Source: JABWBD01 sp040768665
Lineage (GTDB): Bacteria > Planctomycetota > Planctomycetia > Pirellulales > Thermoguttaceae
Length of the DNA stretch: 64,000 nucleotides
Reading direction: 5' to 3'
NCBI GenBank assembly: GCA_040768665.1
Contig: JAXGMN010000030.1
Span: forward strand, 1-64,000
Shown one piece after another: positions 18,801-24,924 of the stretch (positions are counted from its first letter, which is position 1; every line of letters starts with the position of its first letter). The translations under genes and the position numbers were made by a program. The notes below the pieces were generated by a model, which was not told the DNA's origin, ran no database searches, and saw nothing but the letters and a program-made list of their open reading frames with translations.

Positions 18801-21630
18801 TGGTGGGCTCCAAGAGAAGACCGCCCTGCACCTGCACGTGCCCCGACCCTGAAACCGCCACTGCATTCTCAAAGCTCTGCCCGTCTGGCAACTGGACAAA
18901 CCCGCCGCTCTGCACGACCAACGTATTCTGGAATTCCAACACCAGCCCTGCGTGTTCAGCACGGACCAAGCTTCCGCTCCCGCGAATCACCACCTCATCC
19001 GGAATCGCGAACGTAACGTCCCCCGGCAGCCCCAGCGGTGTCCAACCACCGCCTCCCGCACTTCCGTTGACAATCAGTGTCCCGGTCGAATCATCGGTGT
19101 CTTTGACATAAACCGTGCCTGCTCCTGCCGCCCGATTTCCCTGCGGACCCGCGGGAGCTGTGATCTTGTTCAGGTCGAAATCCGAAAAGTCCCCAGCATA
19201 AACCGCGATCCGCCCGCCGCCACCGGGACCGTTCCCCCAACCACTGTACCCGCCGCTTGCGCGAATCGAGCCACTGCCCGTCAGCGTATCCGCCACCACA
19301 TAGATCCCGCCTCCGGAACCGGAACCGTTCGAGTCTCCACCACGCTGGCCATTCGCCAGCACCTGGCCGTCCAAATCCAAGACTCCGGCACTGATCCGGA
19401 CCAAACCACCGCCTGCCCCTTGGTCACCACCGCTGCCCCAGTCGTTCGGGTTCGTGTAACTGCCGTACACAACGTTCGTACTTCCGGAGTGAACCCCTCC
19501 GAGTCCGCCGAAACTGCCCCCGCTGTTTCCCGTGGCTCCACCCACCGTCGTATTGCCCGTCGTGCGGCCCCGCAGGTATCCCTTCTCGCTCACGTCAATC
19601 CGGCTCGTCGAGTCGACCAGCAGCGTGCCAGCGATCTCCAGTTCCAGCTTGTGCATCTGCGTCGCTGTTGACGTCAGGCTCGTCAGTGTCGCGCCGTTCA
19701 GCACCGACAGGTCCGGCGCCTCGATTCGGCCTGCACGGATTCCAGCCCCATCCACAACGAGCGGGTTCAGTGTGCTGACCGTACCGGAGACTTGGAGCGC
19801 CCCCGCGCTGGTGAGCGTCAAAGGTTGGCTCGTTGTCATCGAGCCATTGATCTCGAAGCGACCTCCCCCGCTGACCGTGACGGCCACCTGCGGATTGTAC
19901 GTCTCGCCAATCGACAACACGGCGCCACCGTTTACCGTCAGAGGAATCGCGGAGGTCAATTCGCCCTGCACTTCCAACCGTCCGCCGCTGGTCAGCGTCA
20001 ACGCGCTTGTTGGCTCAAGGTGAAGGCCGCCTTGTATTACTAACCATCCGTTGCTCGTCAGGGTCAGCGCGCTCGTCGACTCCAAGCGAACACTGTCCTG
20101 CACTTCCAACTGCGCGTTGCTGCTGAGAGTCAACTCGCTGGTCGGCTCCAGCCGAAGACCGCCCTGCACCTCGACGTGCGCCGATCCTGATATGGTGACT
20201 GCGTTCTCAAAGCTCTGGCCACCCGGCAACTGCAGAGAGCTCCCCGTTTCAACAGTCACCGTGTCCTGAAAATACACAACCAGCCCTTCATGTTCCGGTC
20301 GGACATGGGCGCCCGCCCCACGGATCACCACCGCATCGGGTATCGCCAGCGTGCTGTCTTCCGCCAAGCCCAAAGGCGTCGAGCCGATGCCTCCGGCACC
20401 TGAATCGATTATCAGTGTTCCACTCGACTCGTTCGTGTCCCTGACATACACAGTGCCGGCGCCTCCATTCGGCGAGCTATTAGCGCCGCCAGGCGCCGCG
20501 ATGTTGGTCAGGTTGAAACCCGAGAAGTCCTCGGCGTACACGGCTACCCGGCCGCCCCCGCCAGCACCTCGCTGACGCCCAGGCGCCCCTGCTGCTCGAA
20601 TATTCCCGCTTCCCTGCAACGTTGTCACAGCGACATGCACGCCTCCGCCCGCCCCGCCCGTATAGTCCGTATTCTGCCCGTTCGACAGTATTTGTCCATC
20701 CAAGATAAGGGCAGCCGCGGCGATCCTCGCTAAACCTCCACCTGCACCTCCGCCGCCCCAACCATCTGCACTTCCACTGCCCCACTCATCAACATTCGCA
20801 TACGCTCCGTACACCCTGTTCGTCGAACTACCACCACCCCAACCGCCATAACTGGCACCGCTGTTCCACGCTCCACCGACGTTCGTATTCCCTGTCGTGT
20901 ACCCCGGCCGGTATCCCCTCGCCGTAACGTCGATCCGACTGCTGGCATCAACGATCACCTGTTCGCTCACGGTCAGGTCCAGCTTGTGAGTCGCAGTCGT
21001 CGTGCAGGCGGAGTGCGTCAGCACGGCGCCTCGGATCAGATGCACCGAACCGAAGTTGTGCGGACCGTCGATGGCAACCGTTGCGCCGTCGACCAGAATG
21101 TCTTGTCCTTCGTACGTTGTGTCTCCCTCGGCAATCGTGATAGTGGATGTGAATACGGTGTCTGCCTCGATGTAAAGCAGGCTGGCCTTGTAGACGTCCG
21201 TGGTGGGATTGCCTTTGGTCCCATCCTGGTTCTGGTCCATCAGGTTGCCGTCGAGGTCGGCAATATTGGGACCGATGGTTGCCTGGTAGCTCCCTCGCGT
21301 GCCAAAGGCGGGAAAACTGACCCGATACATGTTGCCGCTGACCGGTGCAACGGTGCTTGCCGCCATGGGCCCGTCGGCCCCTACGATGCTCACGTCGTCG
21401 ATCGTAAACGTCGCAGGATCAATCGGTTCGCTGAATTCGACGTCGACGTGATCGAACGCCGCATTGCGTATCTCCGTCGGCGAGATCGAGAGGATTCGCG
21501 GCCCCACGGCATCCAACAGCGCCCGTTCCTCCAGCGGCTCCAGCCGGAGCACACGCGATCGACTGCCCCCGGATCGCTCCCTGCAGAGAGGCTTACGGAA
21601 ATCGCCACGACGAACGAAAAGCAATCTCAT
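6868..21630 (-). CDS. Giant Rhs/YD-repeat surface protein (4,920-residue open part)
   Basis: Start ATG at 21630 has a strong GGGAGGA six bases upstream. The N-terminus is basic with LEPLEERALL (residues ~31-40), the motif found at the start of large exported planctomycete proteins. Then: an Ig-like domain (~43-150); a glycine-rich beta-helix-like stalk (~160-2410) containing the 402-residue tandem repeats; two more Ig-like domains (~2420-2640); CARDB, PPC and IPT/TIG-like domains (~2640-2960); an RHS DUF6531-type module (FSRVYGSSLPSRF, ~3250); YD repeats (~3340-3980); and an RHS core (RARYYAPQSGHFLHADPIG, then DPSG, ~4100-4143). After the core comes a hydrophobic tip, a SIDPNDKLAPSGYG domain, a fibronectin-like domain and PKD domains, where the frame breaks at 6868. 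Rhs shells encapsulate a C-terminal toxin; here the chain runs on far beyond the core, so adhesion or a surface scaffold is equally possible. Confidence 0.8.
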   Translation of the reverse strand: MRLLFVRRGDFRKPLCRERSGGSRSRVLRLEPLEERALLDAVGPRILSISPTEIRNAAFDHVDVEFSEPIDPATFTIDDVSIVGADGPMAASTVAPVSGNMYRVSFPAFGTRGSYQATIGPNIADLDGNLMDQNQDGTKGNPTTDVYKASLLYIEADTVFTSTITIAEGDTTYEGQDILVDGATVAIDGPHNFGSVHLIRGAVLTHSACTTTATHKLDLTVSEQVIVDASSRIDVTARGYRPGYTTGNTNVGGAWNSGASYGGWGGGSSTNRVYGAYANVDEWGSGSADGWGGGGAGGGLARIAAAALILDGQILSNGQNTDYTGGAGGGVHVAVTTLQGSGNIRAAGAPGRQRGAGGGGRVAVYAEDFSGFNLTNIAAPGGANSSPNGGAGTVYVRDTNESSGTLIIDSGAGGIGSTPLGLAEDSTLAIPDAVVIRGAGAHVRPEHEGLVVYFQDTVTVETGSSLQLPGGQSFENAVTISGSAHVEVQGGLRLEPTSELTLSSNAQLEVQDSVRLESTSALTLTSNGWLVIQGGLHLEPTSALTLTSGGRLEVQGELTSAIPLTVNGGAVLSIGETYNPQVAVTVSGGGRFEINGSMTTSQPLTLTSAGALQVSGTVSTLNPLVVDGAGIRAGRIEAPDLSVLNGATLTSLTSTATQMHKLELEIAGTLLVDSTSRIDVSEKGYLRGRTTGNTTVGGATGNSGGSFGGLGGVHSGSTNVVYGSYTNPNDWGSGGDQGAGGGLVRISAGVLDLDGQVLANGQRGGDSNGSGSGGGIYVVADTLTGSGSIRASGGYSGWGNGPGGGGRIAVYAGDFSDFDLNKITAPAGPQGNRAAGAGTVYVKDTDDSTGTLIVNGSAGGGGWTPLGLPGDVTFAIPDEVVIRGSGSLVRAEHAGLVLEFQNTLVVQSGGFVQLPDGQSFENAVAVSGSGHVQVQGGLLLEPTSELTLTSSGWLEVQAGLTSAIPLTVTGGAKLSIGETYDPQVAVTASGGGRIEINGSMTTAQPLTLTSGAALQVFGALNTANPLVVDGAAILAGRIEAPDLSVLNGATLTSLTSTATQMHKLELEIAGTLLVDSTSRIDVSEKGYLRGRTTGNTTVGGATGNSGGSFGGLGGVHSGSTNVVYGSYTNPNDWGSGGDQGAGGGLVRISAGVLDLDGQVLANGQRGGDSNGSGSGGGIYVVADTLTGSGSIRASGGYSGWGNGPGGGGRIAVYAGDFSDFDLNKITAPAGPQGNRAAGAGTVYVKDTDDSTGTLIVNGSAGGGGWTPLGLPGDVTFAIPDEVVIRGSGSLVRAEHAGLVLEFQNTLVVQSGGFVQLPDGQSFENAVAVSGSGHVQVQGGLLLEPTSELTLTSSGWLEVQAGLTSAIPLTVTGGAKLSIGETYDPQVAVTASGGGRIEINGSMTTAQPLTLTSGAALQVFGALNTANPLVVDGAAILAGRIEAPDLSVLNGATLTSLTSTATQMHKLELEIAGTLLVDSTSRIDVSEKGYLRGRTTGNTTVGGATGNSGGSFGGLGGVHSGSTNVVYGSYTNPNDWGSGGDQGAGGGLVRISAGVLDLDGQVLANGQRGGDSNGSGSGGGIYVVADTLTGSGSIRASGGYSGWGNGPGGGGRIAVYAGDFSDFDLNKITAPAGPQGNRAAGAGTVYVKDTDDSTGTLIVNGSAGGGGWTPLGLPGDVTFAIPDEVVIRGSGSLVRAEHAGLVLEFQNTLVVQSGGFVQLPDGQSFENAVAVSGSGHVQVQGGLLLEPTSELTLTSSGWLEVQAGLTSAIPLTVTGGAKLSIGETYDPQVAVTASGGGRIEINGSMTTAQPLTLTSGAALQVFGALNTANPLVVDGAAILAGRIEAPDLSVLNGATLTSLTSTATQMHKLELEIAGTLLVDSTSRIDVSEKGYLRGRTTGNTTVGGATGNSGGSFGGLGGVHSGSTNVVYGSYTNPNDWGSGGDQGAGGGLVRISAGVLDLDGQVLANGQRGGDSNGSGSGGGIYVVADTLTGSGSIRASGGYSGWGNGPGGGGRIAVYAGDFSDFDLNKITAPAGPQGNRAAGAGTVYVKDTDDSTGTLIVNGSAGGGGWTPLGLPGDVTFAIPDEVVIRGSGSLVRAEHAGLVLEFQNTLVVQSGGFVQLPDGQSFENAVAVSGSGHVQVQGGLLLEPTSELTLTSSGWLEVQAGLTSAIPLTVGNAGTLQVFDTLTAAHSTIVDGGVIAAGTIEAPDLSVLHGGVVTSLTSTAAEMHGLALKITGTLLVDATSRIDVNGKGYVAGRTAANTSIGGATGHSGGSYGGSGGIKSGATNRIYGDYADPQDWGSGGSGGPGGGLVRVEAATFLLNGQLLADGATAANAGSGGGIFVAVASLDGGGAIRAAGGRTTQYAECSGGGGRVAVYAEDFGGFDVAAITAPGGAGSQYPGAPGTVHIVQGRPHTHVWAHGPLGPNGPYLQTMDHVQLDFNNPILLDTFELSDLSIRGPLGPIPATCISQAGDRRYRIDFDAQTENGNYHFNLAPTIFDDEGFLLDQNANGIPGEPEDVYSFTLVLDTVAPRVTNHAPAGDVTGTISFVDVWFSETMDRATFATADVAMAGPSGQAIAATSVQEVGLNRFRITFAPQTAVGVYHVRIGPDVRDLAGNKLDQDGDGHFGDPEDIYDAKFNYVPVDLVVSNVTVDPAALWAGEPLSVSWQGRNASGAPLLGNWTDGVYLSTDAQWDIGDIRIATVDHTGGLAQNEVYTASANACVPGALPGQYYVIVRADVYNQEKELGDQGNNISAAGPLSLDVRELGADGIAVGGTLSSSDRWDYYKLNLGEGQTLRLNLDGDRASARPELYVSYAAIPTRMAFDERSALPAAQQQIALTGISSGGTYYVAVYGGAAASGIGYSLFAEEAPFFISDITPRRHGTAAGTTVTITGEGFDQNTAAEFFLASDTFHRALPVEFVSPSTLKAYLDVPELRAGIYSVRVSKGGTIAELLDVFTIVPDGVAELQTNLVVPSGVSPGFPTKQTLWIEYRNVGDIAMPAPLLQVVADANGLLTADEETADSLRELRRPPAYLTGSLQAIGVGSDATPGTLDPGEGGRIPIYYVGQTWDENERNITFSLGSLTAADTTEKVAYVQAPFERLVYERPRNSRLDLDIRESVWPHRAVRASTGSNPVAPIESTSGGGGGGSSSTFIYLPPPNCFEEYLTIDWIGELRENARPDSMPPDAWESILYSIRTAWANDAIGPEWTADLWATYVEEMAENVNYLADLGQATSSVAAIWGLEVAEASAALSPVRYLAGAVDVAIPMPGLPLTFSRVYGSSLPSRFTAGPLGRGWTHNWDIVAEIADGAGNVTLRGPGGVDRFFRYDGYGEYEPAAGDYGELFRTAGAFVLVETDGTVWQFRTDGWLDYVQDTNGNRITLTYQDGRLSSLRQRNIQQGYVPEHIDREIHLEYGSYAAGQRIERVIDTMWSGDADDRATTLQYSPDGEYLLRVTAPGNRVTEYTYEPATSEFFYPISSIGYYYAPGLPSEDPRSQLPPSPSMWVDGPRSHALTSVTYPDGTHDYFNYDDRGRLTQTHKDGGAEQVIFGYRGEGEVTVTDASGRSTTLYFGLGGQLAQVRDGDGRIVSFDYDDDFQLAKLLGPGGERYRYAYDAFGNLTETRDALNRQTQFSYTTDFNQLDSFTDARGNGIDYEYDPATGNLTSIVYQDGTHEDFTYDPKGNVLTATNRRGQTITYTYNAYGQVASKDYDTTGGVVDYVYNYDTAGNLTEAIDATHDTPRTTLMTYDPDTDLLERIEYPDGKFFEFDYDGVGRRTWRSDQDGNVINYLYDPLGRLDRMTDGSGALIVDYDYDAAGRLSRKTLGNGVYTVYDYDAAGHVLHLVNYKPDGSVLSRFDYTYDVSGRRTSMTTLEGTYEYGYDALGQLTSVRYPDGRIVVYDYDAAGNRRQVIDDGVVTSYTTNGMNQYVTVGDAVYEYDLDGNLISKTEGDVTTRYEFDPDNRLGKVDEYGNGVDERPTDTWTYSYDAFGNRIGATHNGEATQYVIDPTGLGNVAAKYDATGNLIARYDHGYGLVSRIDVAGDPAYYTFQAIGHTSELTDASGAMLNSYAYDPWGESLAKTEVVTNPFEYVGEHGVMNEGNGLEFMRARYYAPQSGHFLHADPIGVVGGVNLYTFATNSPCLAVDPSGLIALNEYEMDATDARLWRLQRDQYNNRMDRELLARERREIWREGVLLIAEVGVHLALEAFWPWGSIIGGVWVTVDLWVHRHETLDYWMNVPDWPGLLGLTVVSSFFRSIDPNDKLAPSGYGDSGYIQSDTTLPYTVRFENLAEATGPARQIVVTDVLDADLDLDTFELTEIAFANQTISVAPGFDRYDALVPMTVSGMDILVEVQAALDHDTRELTFSLRAIDPATGWFPEDPLIGILYPNDETHRGEGSISYTVRPNAGLPSGTEVHNRASIVFDYNDPIETPLVLNTLDAGTPASSIDLLPGTIASLGFDVSWSGQDEPGGSGIAGYDVYVSDNGGPWTPWLIRTEDTHATFYALGEHTYAFYSVAIDNVGHREPAPGVPDAQTTIQFPTDPQVAQVDVQAEPLQDRAVIHVSFTEPMVILPVIADDSILDAVGLFDDSGVLMTLQADQFGYDEANHLLTLTVTSLAEGDYELLLAGGLLLDTAGSPLRGGDPTTPGDPGGLYRYAFHYSLNAPPVANAGGPYTVDQGQPLALDGTGSYDPDTAAGEAIVLYEWDLQADGSYEYTGPAPTIPWEDLAAFSLGITVTVQLRVTDTFGATDTATSSLTIYDNRPFAVFAASPNPVAPDQLITFDASASSHGRPDRDIVSYAWDFGDGSTASGMMVTHAFALFGSYTVTLTVTDDNDPPKTAAVSTVVYVNQGNVAPVADTGGPYDADLGQGLTLDGSASYDPNEAAGDSIVSYQWLVAGSIALAGASPALSAAQVDALRPARSRLS
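15109..19720. repeat. 1,206-base tandem repeat, about 3.8 copies
   Basis: Copies begin at 15109, 16315, 17521 and 18727, and homology breaks near 19720 where one repeat reads CTCGATTCGGCC in place of CTCAATTCGCCC. As far as I could compare, the copies are identical at nucleotide level. Each encodes 402 residues of the giant protein, with landmarks IEAPDLSVLNGATLTSL, GGGGRIAVYAGDF and SGGFVQLPDGQSFENAV. Diverged copies of the same unit lie on both sides (about 14430-15108 and 19721-21000). Such uniformity implies very recent amplification or ongoing gene conversion. Confidence 0.9.
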
Positions 21631-21807
21631 GGCCAGTCCTCCCGGTTAGCGCCCAATTCAGCAGCGCGAAGGTTAAAGGCGTTTTTCATGACCAGGCTCC
21701 CGGTTGAAAGATTCGACCTGGCCGCGCGACGCCATCACGGCCAACTCCCACGATATTACTCAAGGCCGCCACAAGGACCGCCCTCCAGTTCTATATGCGA
21801 AGTGCGC

Positions 21808-24800
21808 TCACCATCCGAGCCCCACTTCCGTCAGGCGGCTCCGAACTGCCGGCAGATCGCCCACCAACACGGTGCCGTCGGCATTTCCCCAGGCCGCCAG
21901 GCGGCCGTCGGAACTGAACCGGGCGTCGTACATGGCCGTCGGTGTGTCGATTCCAAGCGTCACAAACGGTTCTGTCTCGCCGGAGCAGCCAATCGCGCGG
22001 CCTCCGGGCGCGCCACTCGTCACGTACTGGGTGCCGTCGCGGCTGAAGCAATACGGGCGAGTACGCAGGTAACCGAGCGGGCGTATCGATGGCATCTCCA
22101 GGAGTAGGCACCGCCCTGCGTCGTCGACATCGATCAGCAGCCTCGTCCCCGAAGGATCAATTAGCGATCCTCCTGACGACATGGTCCTCTCGGTAGGGAT
22201 CTCGTGCAGTTCACGGCCCGCGGCGTTGAAGATCTTGATCATCCGGCGTTCTCCCCTCGAACCACCAAGGCCGTGGACGACAAAGTAGCTTCCGTCGGGG
22301 GCCAGCGTGGTGCTGAACACGCCCCAATTGAATTCGGTGATCTCGACACCCTTGTCGACCGACTCGGCGCCAAGAGACCCGGACAAAACGGGGACAGGCA
22401 CCCTCGCTTCACGCCTAGTTTTCGACGTTTTCGACAAAAGCCGGGAGCCAGTCCCCGTTTTGCCCTTGTCGCGCGACTCGGCGCCAAGCAGGTTTCGCAA
22501 CCGGCAGACGCGCGGGTGCTCCGAGGGCGGGACGTTGTTGAAGGGGCCGCGGTCGCCTTCACGGGTCTCCACACGCAACAAGAGCAGCTTGTCCAAGGTG
22601 GGAAATGCCAACTGGTCGGACTGGCCGTCGGGCAGCGTCCAACTCTTTTCCGTCGTCCCGTCGCCGACATCCCATAGCCGCGCTTCGTGGCCGGCCGCGA
22701 ATGCCAACTGGCTGCCATCCGGGCTGAAGGCCAGGGCCGCATTGTCGGCAGTTATGCCCTTTGGCGCTGCGAGCACGTGCAGCAAGTGCGCCGCTTTAAT
22801 GTCCCAGACGCCGACCTGCCAATCGTCGGACAAGGCTGCCAGGTAGCGATCGTCGGGCGAAAGCGCGAGCCTGGTCACTTGTCCCAGCAGGCCTCGCAGC
22901 AATCGAACTCCGCTACCCTCCTCCAACTGCCACACGTCGACGGCCGACGGGTTGTCGAACGCCGCGACGCTGGCCACGGCAAGCCTGCGCCCGTCGGGAG
23001 AAAACCCCAACGCGGTCATGGAGTTTCGATACTTCAGATGCAGCAGCAGCTTGCCGGTGGCAACGTCCCAAAGCTTGGCCCGATAGCGCCCGGCGGAGGC
23101 CAAGGTCATGCCGTCGGGACTGAAGGCGACGGCGTAGACGTGGTAACGGCTGCCGCGGCAGTACGCCCGCGGAATCTCCGCGCCGACGTCCCAGATCGTC
23201 ACCGTGCCTCCGGCATCGCCGGCTGCCACGAGCCAGTTCGGTCCCCGATCGCCGGCTGCCGGATCGCTTTCGGTGCGCCGTCGGTCGCGGTCGAACGCCA
23301 GGCACTGAATTGCGTTGCGACCGGAGCGCAGCGATGCCGCCTTCCGGCCCGAGTCGAGTTCCCAGATCGTCACCTCGCCGCCTTCGTCTCCCGCGGCCAG
23401 GAGCGGGGCATCGGACGAAGGTGCGATTGCCAACGCCGTTGCGCGGGCGTCGAAACGATGCCAGGGCTCGCTCTCCGAGGCCCGCCAAACCGCGACGGTC
23501 GCCTGCGGGCTCCTGCCGGGGGCTTCTGCGGGCAATTCGATCGACGCGGCGAGCAACGACCCGTCGGCGCTCAATGCGATGTCGAGGACTTCGGCAACGG
23601 ATCCGTCCGGGGATTCCGACGGCGCATCCGCGGAAAGCGCATATTGCCCCACCGCACGCTGCAGCTTCACGTTCCACAGAAGGAACGAAGAACGATCCTG
23701 AGCCAGCAACTGCAACGGCGCTGCCTGGCGGTCGAATGCCACGGGGCCCGCGCCCGTCTGTTGAGAACGGATTGCCTCGTCGGAATCCATATCCCAGAGC
23801 ACTGCCGGAGCAGGCGGTTGCTCAGCGTGGTCCACCATTCCGCCAAGGAGGAGACGGCGGCCCGTGGAATCGAAGGCCACCGACGACGCCGCGGAGTCGC
23901 GTTGCCGATATCGGTGTGCATCAAGACCGACGAGCGTGGCAGCAGCCTGGTCGCGGAGATTCGCATCCCGCTTGATCGAGGCGGCTTTGCGAACCAGCTC
24001 CCAAGCGTCCTCGGACCAGCCCGCCTCGCGTTCGGTCAACCGAATTCGCTGAAGCTGTTGGATGTAGGACTCGCGCTGGCTTGCGAGCTCGGATTCTCTC
24101 GCCAACCTGGTTTGCTCCTTGGCGGCGGCTTCTCGGTGCTCGGCCGCCGTCGCGGCGGCACCCAGGTAGAGAATGATGCCGATCACGACGAGGACCACCG
24201 CCACGATGCTCGACGCAATGGCTGCCGCCCATCCCTTGTTCCGGCCCGCCCACAACCACATGCGTCGGACAGCTCCTGCGGGCCTGGCCGTCGTAGGCTC
24301 ACCGCGCAGCCAGCGTCTCAGGTCGGCCCCGAACTCCGCCGCACCGGAATATCGACCCTCAGGAGCCACTTCGAGCGCCTTAAGACAGATCGCCTCCAGA
24401 TCGCGTGGCGCATTGTTGACCAATCGCCGCGGAGCGAGCGGTCGAGGAAACCATGCACCCTCGCTGTCTCTCGTTGGTATCGTATTGGGATACGCTCGCC
24501 GCCACGTCACAAGTTCATACAGCGTCGCACCCAGCCCCCACACATCGGTCCGCGCGTCCAATTCCTTCCCAAGGGCCTGTTCCGGCGACAAATAGCCGGG
24601 CGTGCCGATCACGCCCGCGGTCAGCGCCATCGACGATTCCCCATCGCCGTGGTTCTCGGCGATGAACCGCCGCTCCAATTCGCCCCCAACGTATCCGGCC
24701 AGCCCGAAATCGATCACCCAGCTCTCTCCGGAGACGTCTACCATGATGTTCGACGGCTTGAGATCGCGGTGCAGAAAACTATGTCGATGCGCGTGCTCCA

Positions 24801-24924
24801 CCGACTCCGCCACGTCGGCCATCACGTGCGCCACCGATCGGAAGTATTCGAGCGAGAGCGTGCTCGGCTCGCCGGTGGGCTTGGAGCCTGTCCCAAAACC
24901 GTGCGAGAAGAAGGGGACAGGCAC
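21808..24924 (-). CDS. Ser/Thr protein kinase, C-lobe plus TM and WD40 domain (downstream half of split gene)
   Basis: The open frame contains the catalytic half of a Hanks-type kinase: FLHRDLKPSNIMVD (catalytic loop), VIDFGLAG (DFG) and GTPGYLSPEQ (activation segment). A membrane segment (AAAIASSIVAVVLVVIGIIL, ~residues 224-243) follows, then about 700 residues of WD40 repeats that would lie outside the cytoplasm. The glycine loop and lysine are in the other half (24822-25763). The true coding homology here begins near SLEYFRSVAHVMADVAE (about 24850); the methionine at 24924 lies within an inserted palindrome. A second palindrome (22376-22464) is inserted in frame in the WD40 part. Together with the ECF sigma gene upstream, this is the usual planctomycete sigma/kinase signalling pair. 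Confidence 0.75.
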   Translation of the reverse strand: MPVPFFSHGFGTGSKPTGEPSTLSLEYFRSVAHVMADVAESVEHAHRHSFLHRDLKPSNIMVDVSGESWVIDFGLAGYVGGELERRFIAENHGDGESSMALTAGVIGTPGYLSPEQALGKELDARTDVWGLGATLYELVTWRRAYPNTIPTRDSEGAWFPRPLAPRRLVNNAPRDLEAICLKALEVAPEGRYSGAAEFGADLRRWLRGEPTTARPAGAVRRMWLWAGRNKGWAAAIASSIVAVVLVVIGIILYLGAAATAAEHREAAAKEQTRLARESELASQRESYIQQLQRIRLTEREAGWSEDAWELVRKAASIKRDANLRDQAAATLVGLDAHRYRQRDSAASSVAFDSTGRRLLLGGMVDHAEQPPAPAVLWDMDSDEAIRSQQTGAGPVAFDRQAAPLQLLAQDRSSFLLWNVKLQRAVGQYALSADAPSESPDGSVAEVLDIALSADGSLLAASIELPAEAPGRSPQATVAVWRASESEPWHRFDARATALAIAPSSDAPLLAAGDEGGEVTIWELDSGRKAASLRSGRNAIQCLAFDRDRRRTESDPAAGDRGPNWLVAAGDAGGTVTIWDVGAEIPRAYCRGSRYHVYAVAFSPDGMTLASAGRYRAKLWDVATGKLLLHLKYRNSMTALGFSPDGRRLAVASVAAFDNPSAVDVWQLEEGSGVRLLRGLLGQVTRLALSPDDRYLAALSDDWQVGVWDIKAAHLLHVLAAPKGITADNAALAFSPDGSQLAFAAGHEARLWDVGDGTTEKSWTLPDGQSDQLAFPTLDKLLLLRVETREGDRGPFNNVPPSEHPRVCRLRNLLGAESRDKGKTGTGSRLLSKTSKTRREARVPVPVLSGSLGAESVDKGVEITEFNWGVFSTTLAPDGSYFVVHGLGGSRGERRMIKIFNAAGRELHEIPTERTMSSGGSLIDPSGTRLLIDVDDAGRCLLLEMPSIRPLGYLRTRPYCFSRDGTQYVTSGAPGGRAIGCSGETEPFVTLGIDTPTAMYDARFSSDGRLAAWGNADGTVLVGDLPAVRSRLTEVGLGW
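22376..22464. repeat. Palindromic element A, copy 1, in kinase WD40 region
   Basis: The core runs AACGGGGACAGGCACC ... GAGCCAGTCCCCGTT with arms AAAACGGGGAC and GTCCCCGTTTT. It is bordered by near-perfect 24-base direct repeats at 22351-22374 and 22465-22488 (two mismatches, both containing GACTCGGCGCCAAG). Element plus one repeat is 114 bases, divisible by three, so the kinase frame is kept and 38 extra residues are added. Confidence 0.75.

Noticed and set aside
15109..19720. CRISPR-like array
   Set aside because: The repeat unit is 1,206 bases and fully coding, with no short repeats separated by unique spacers.
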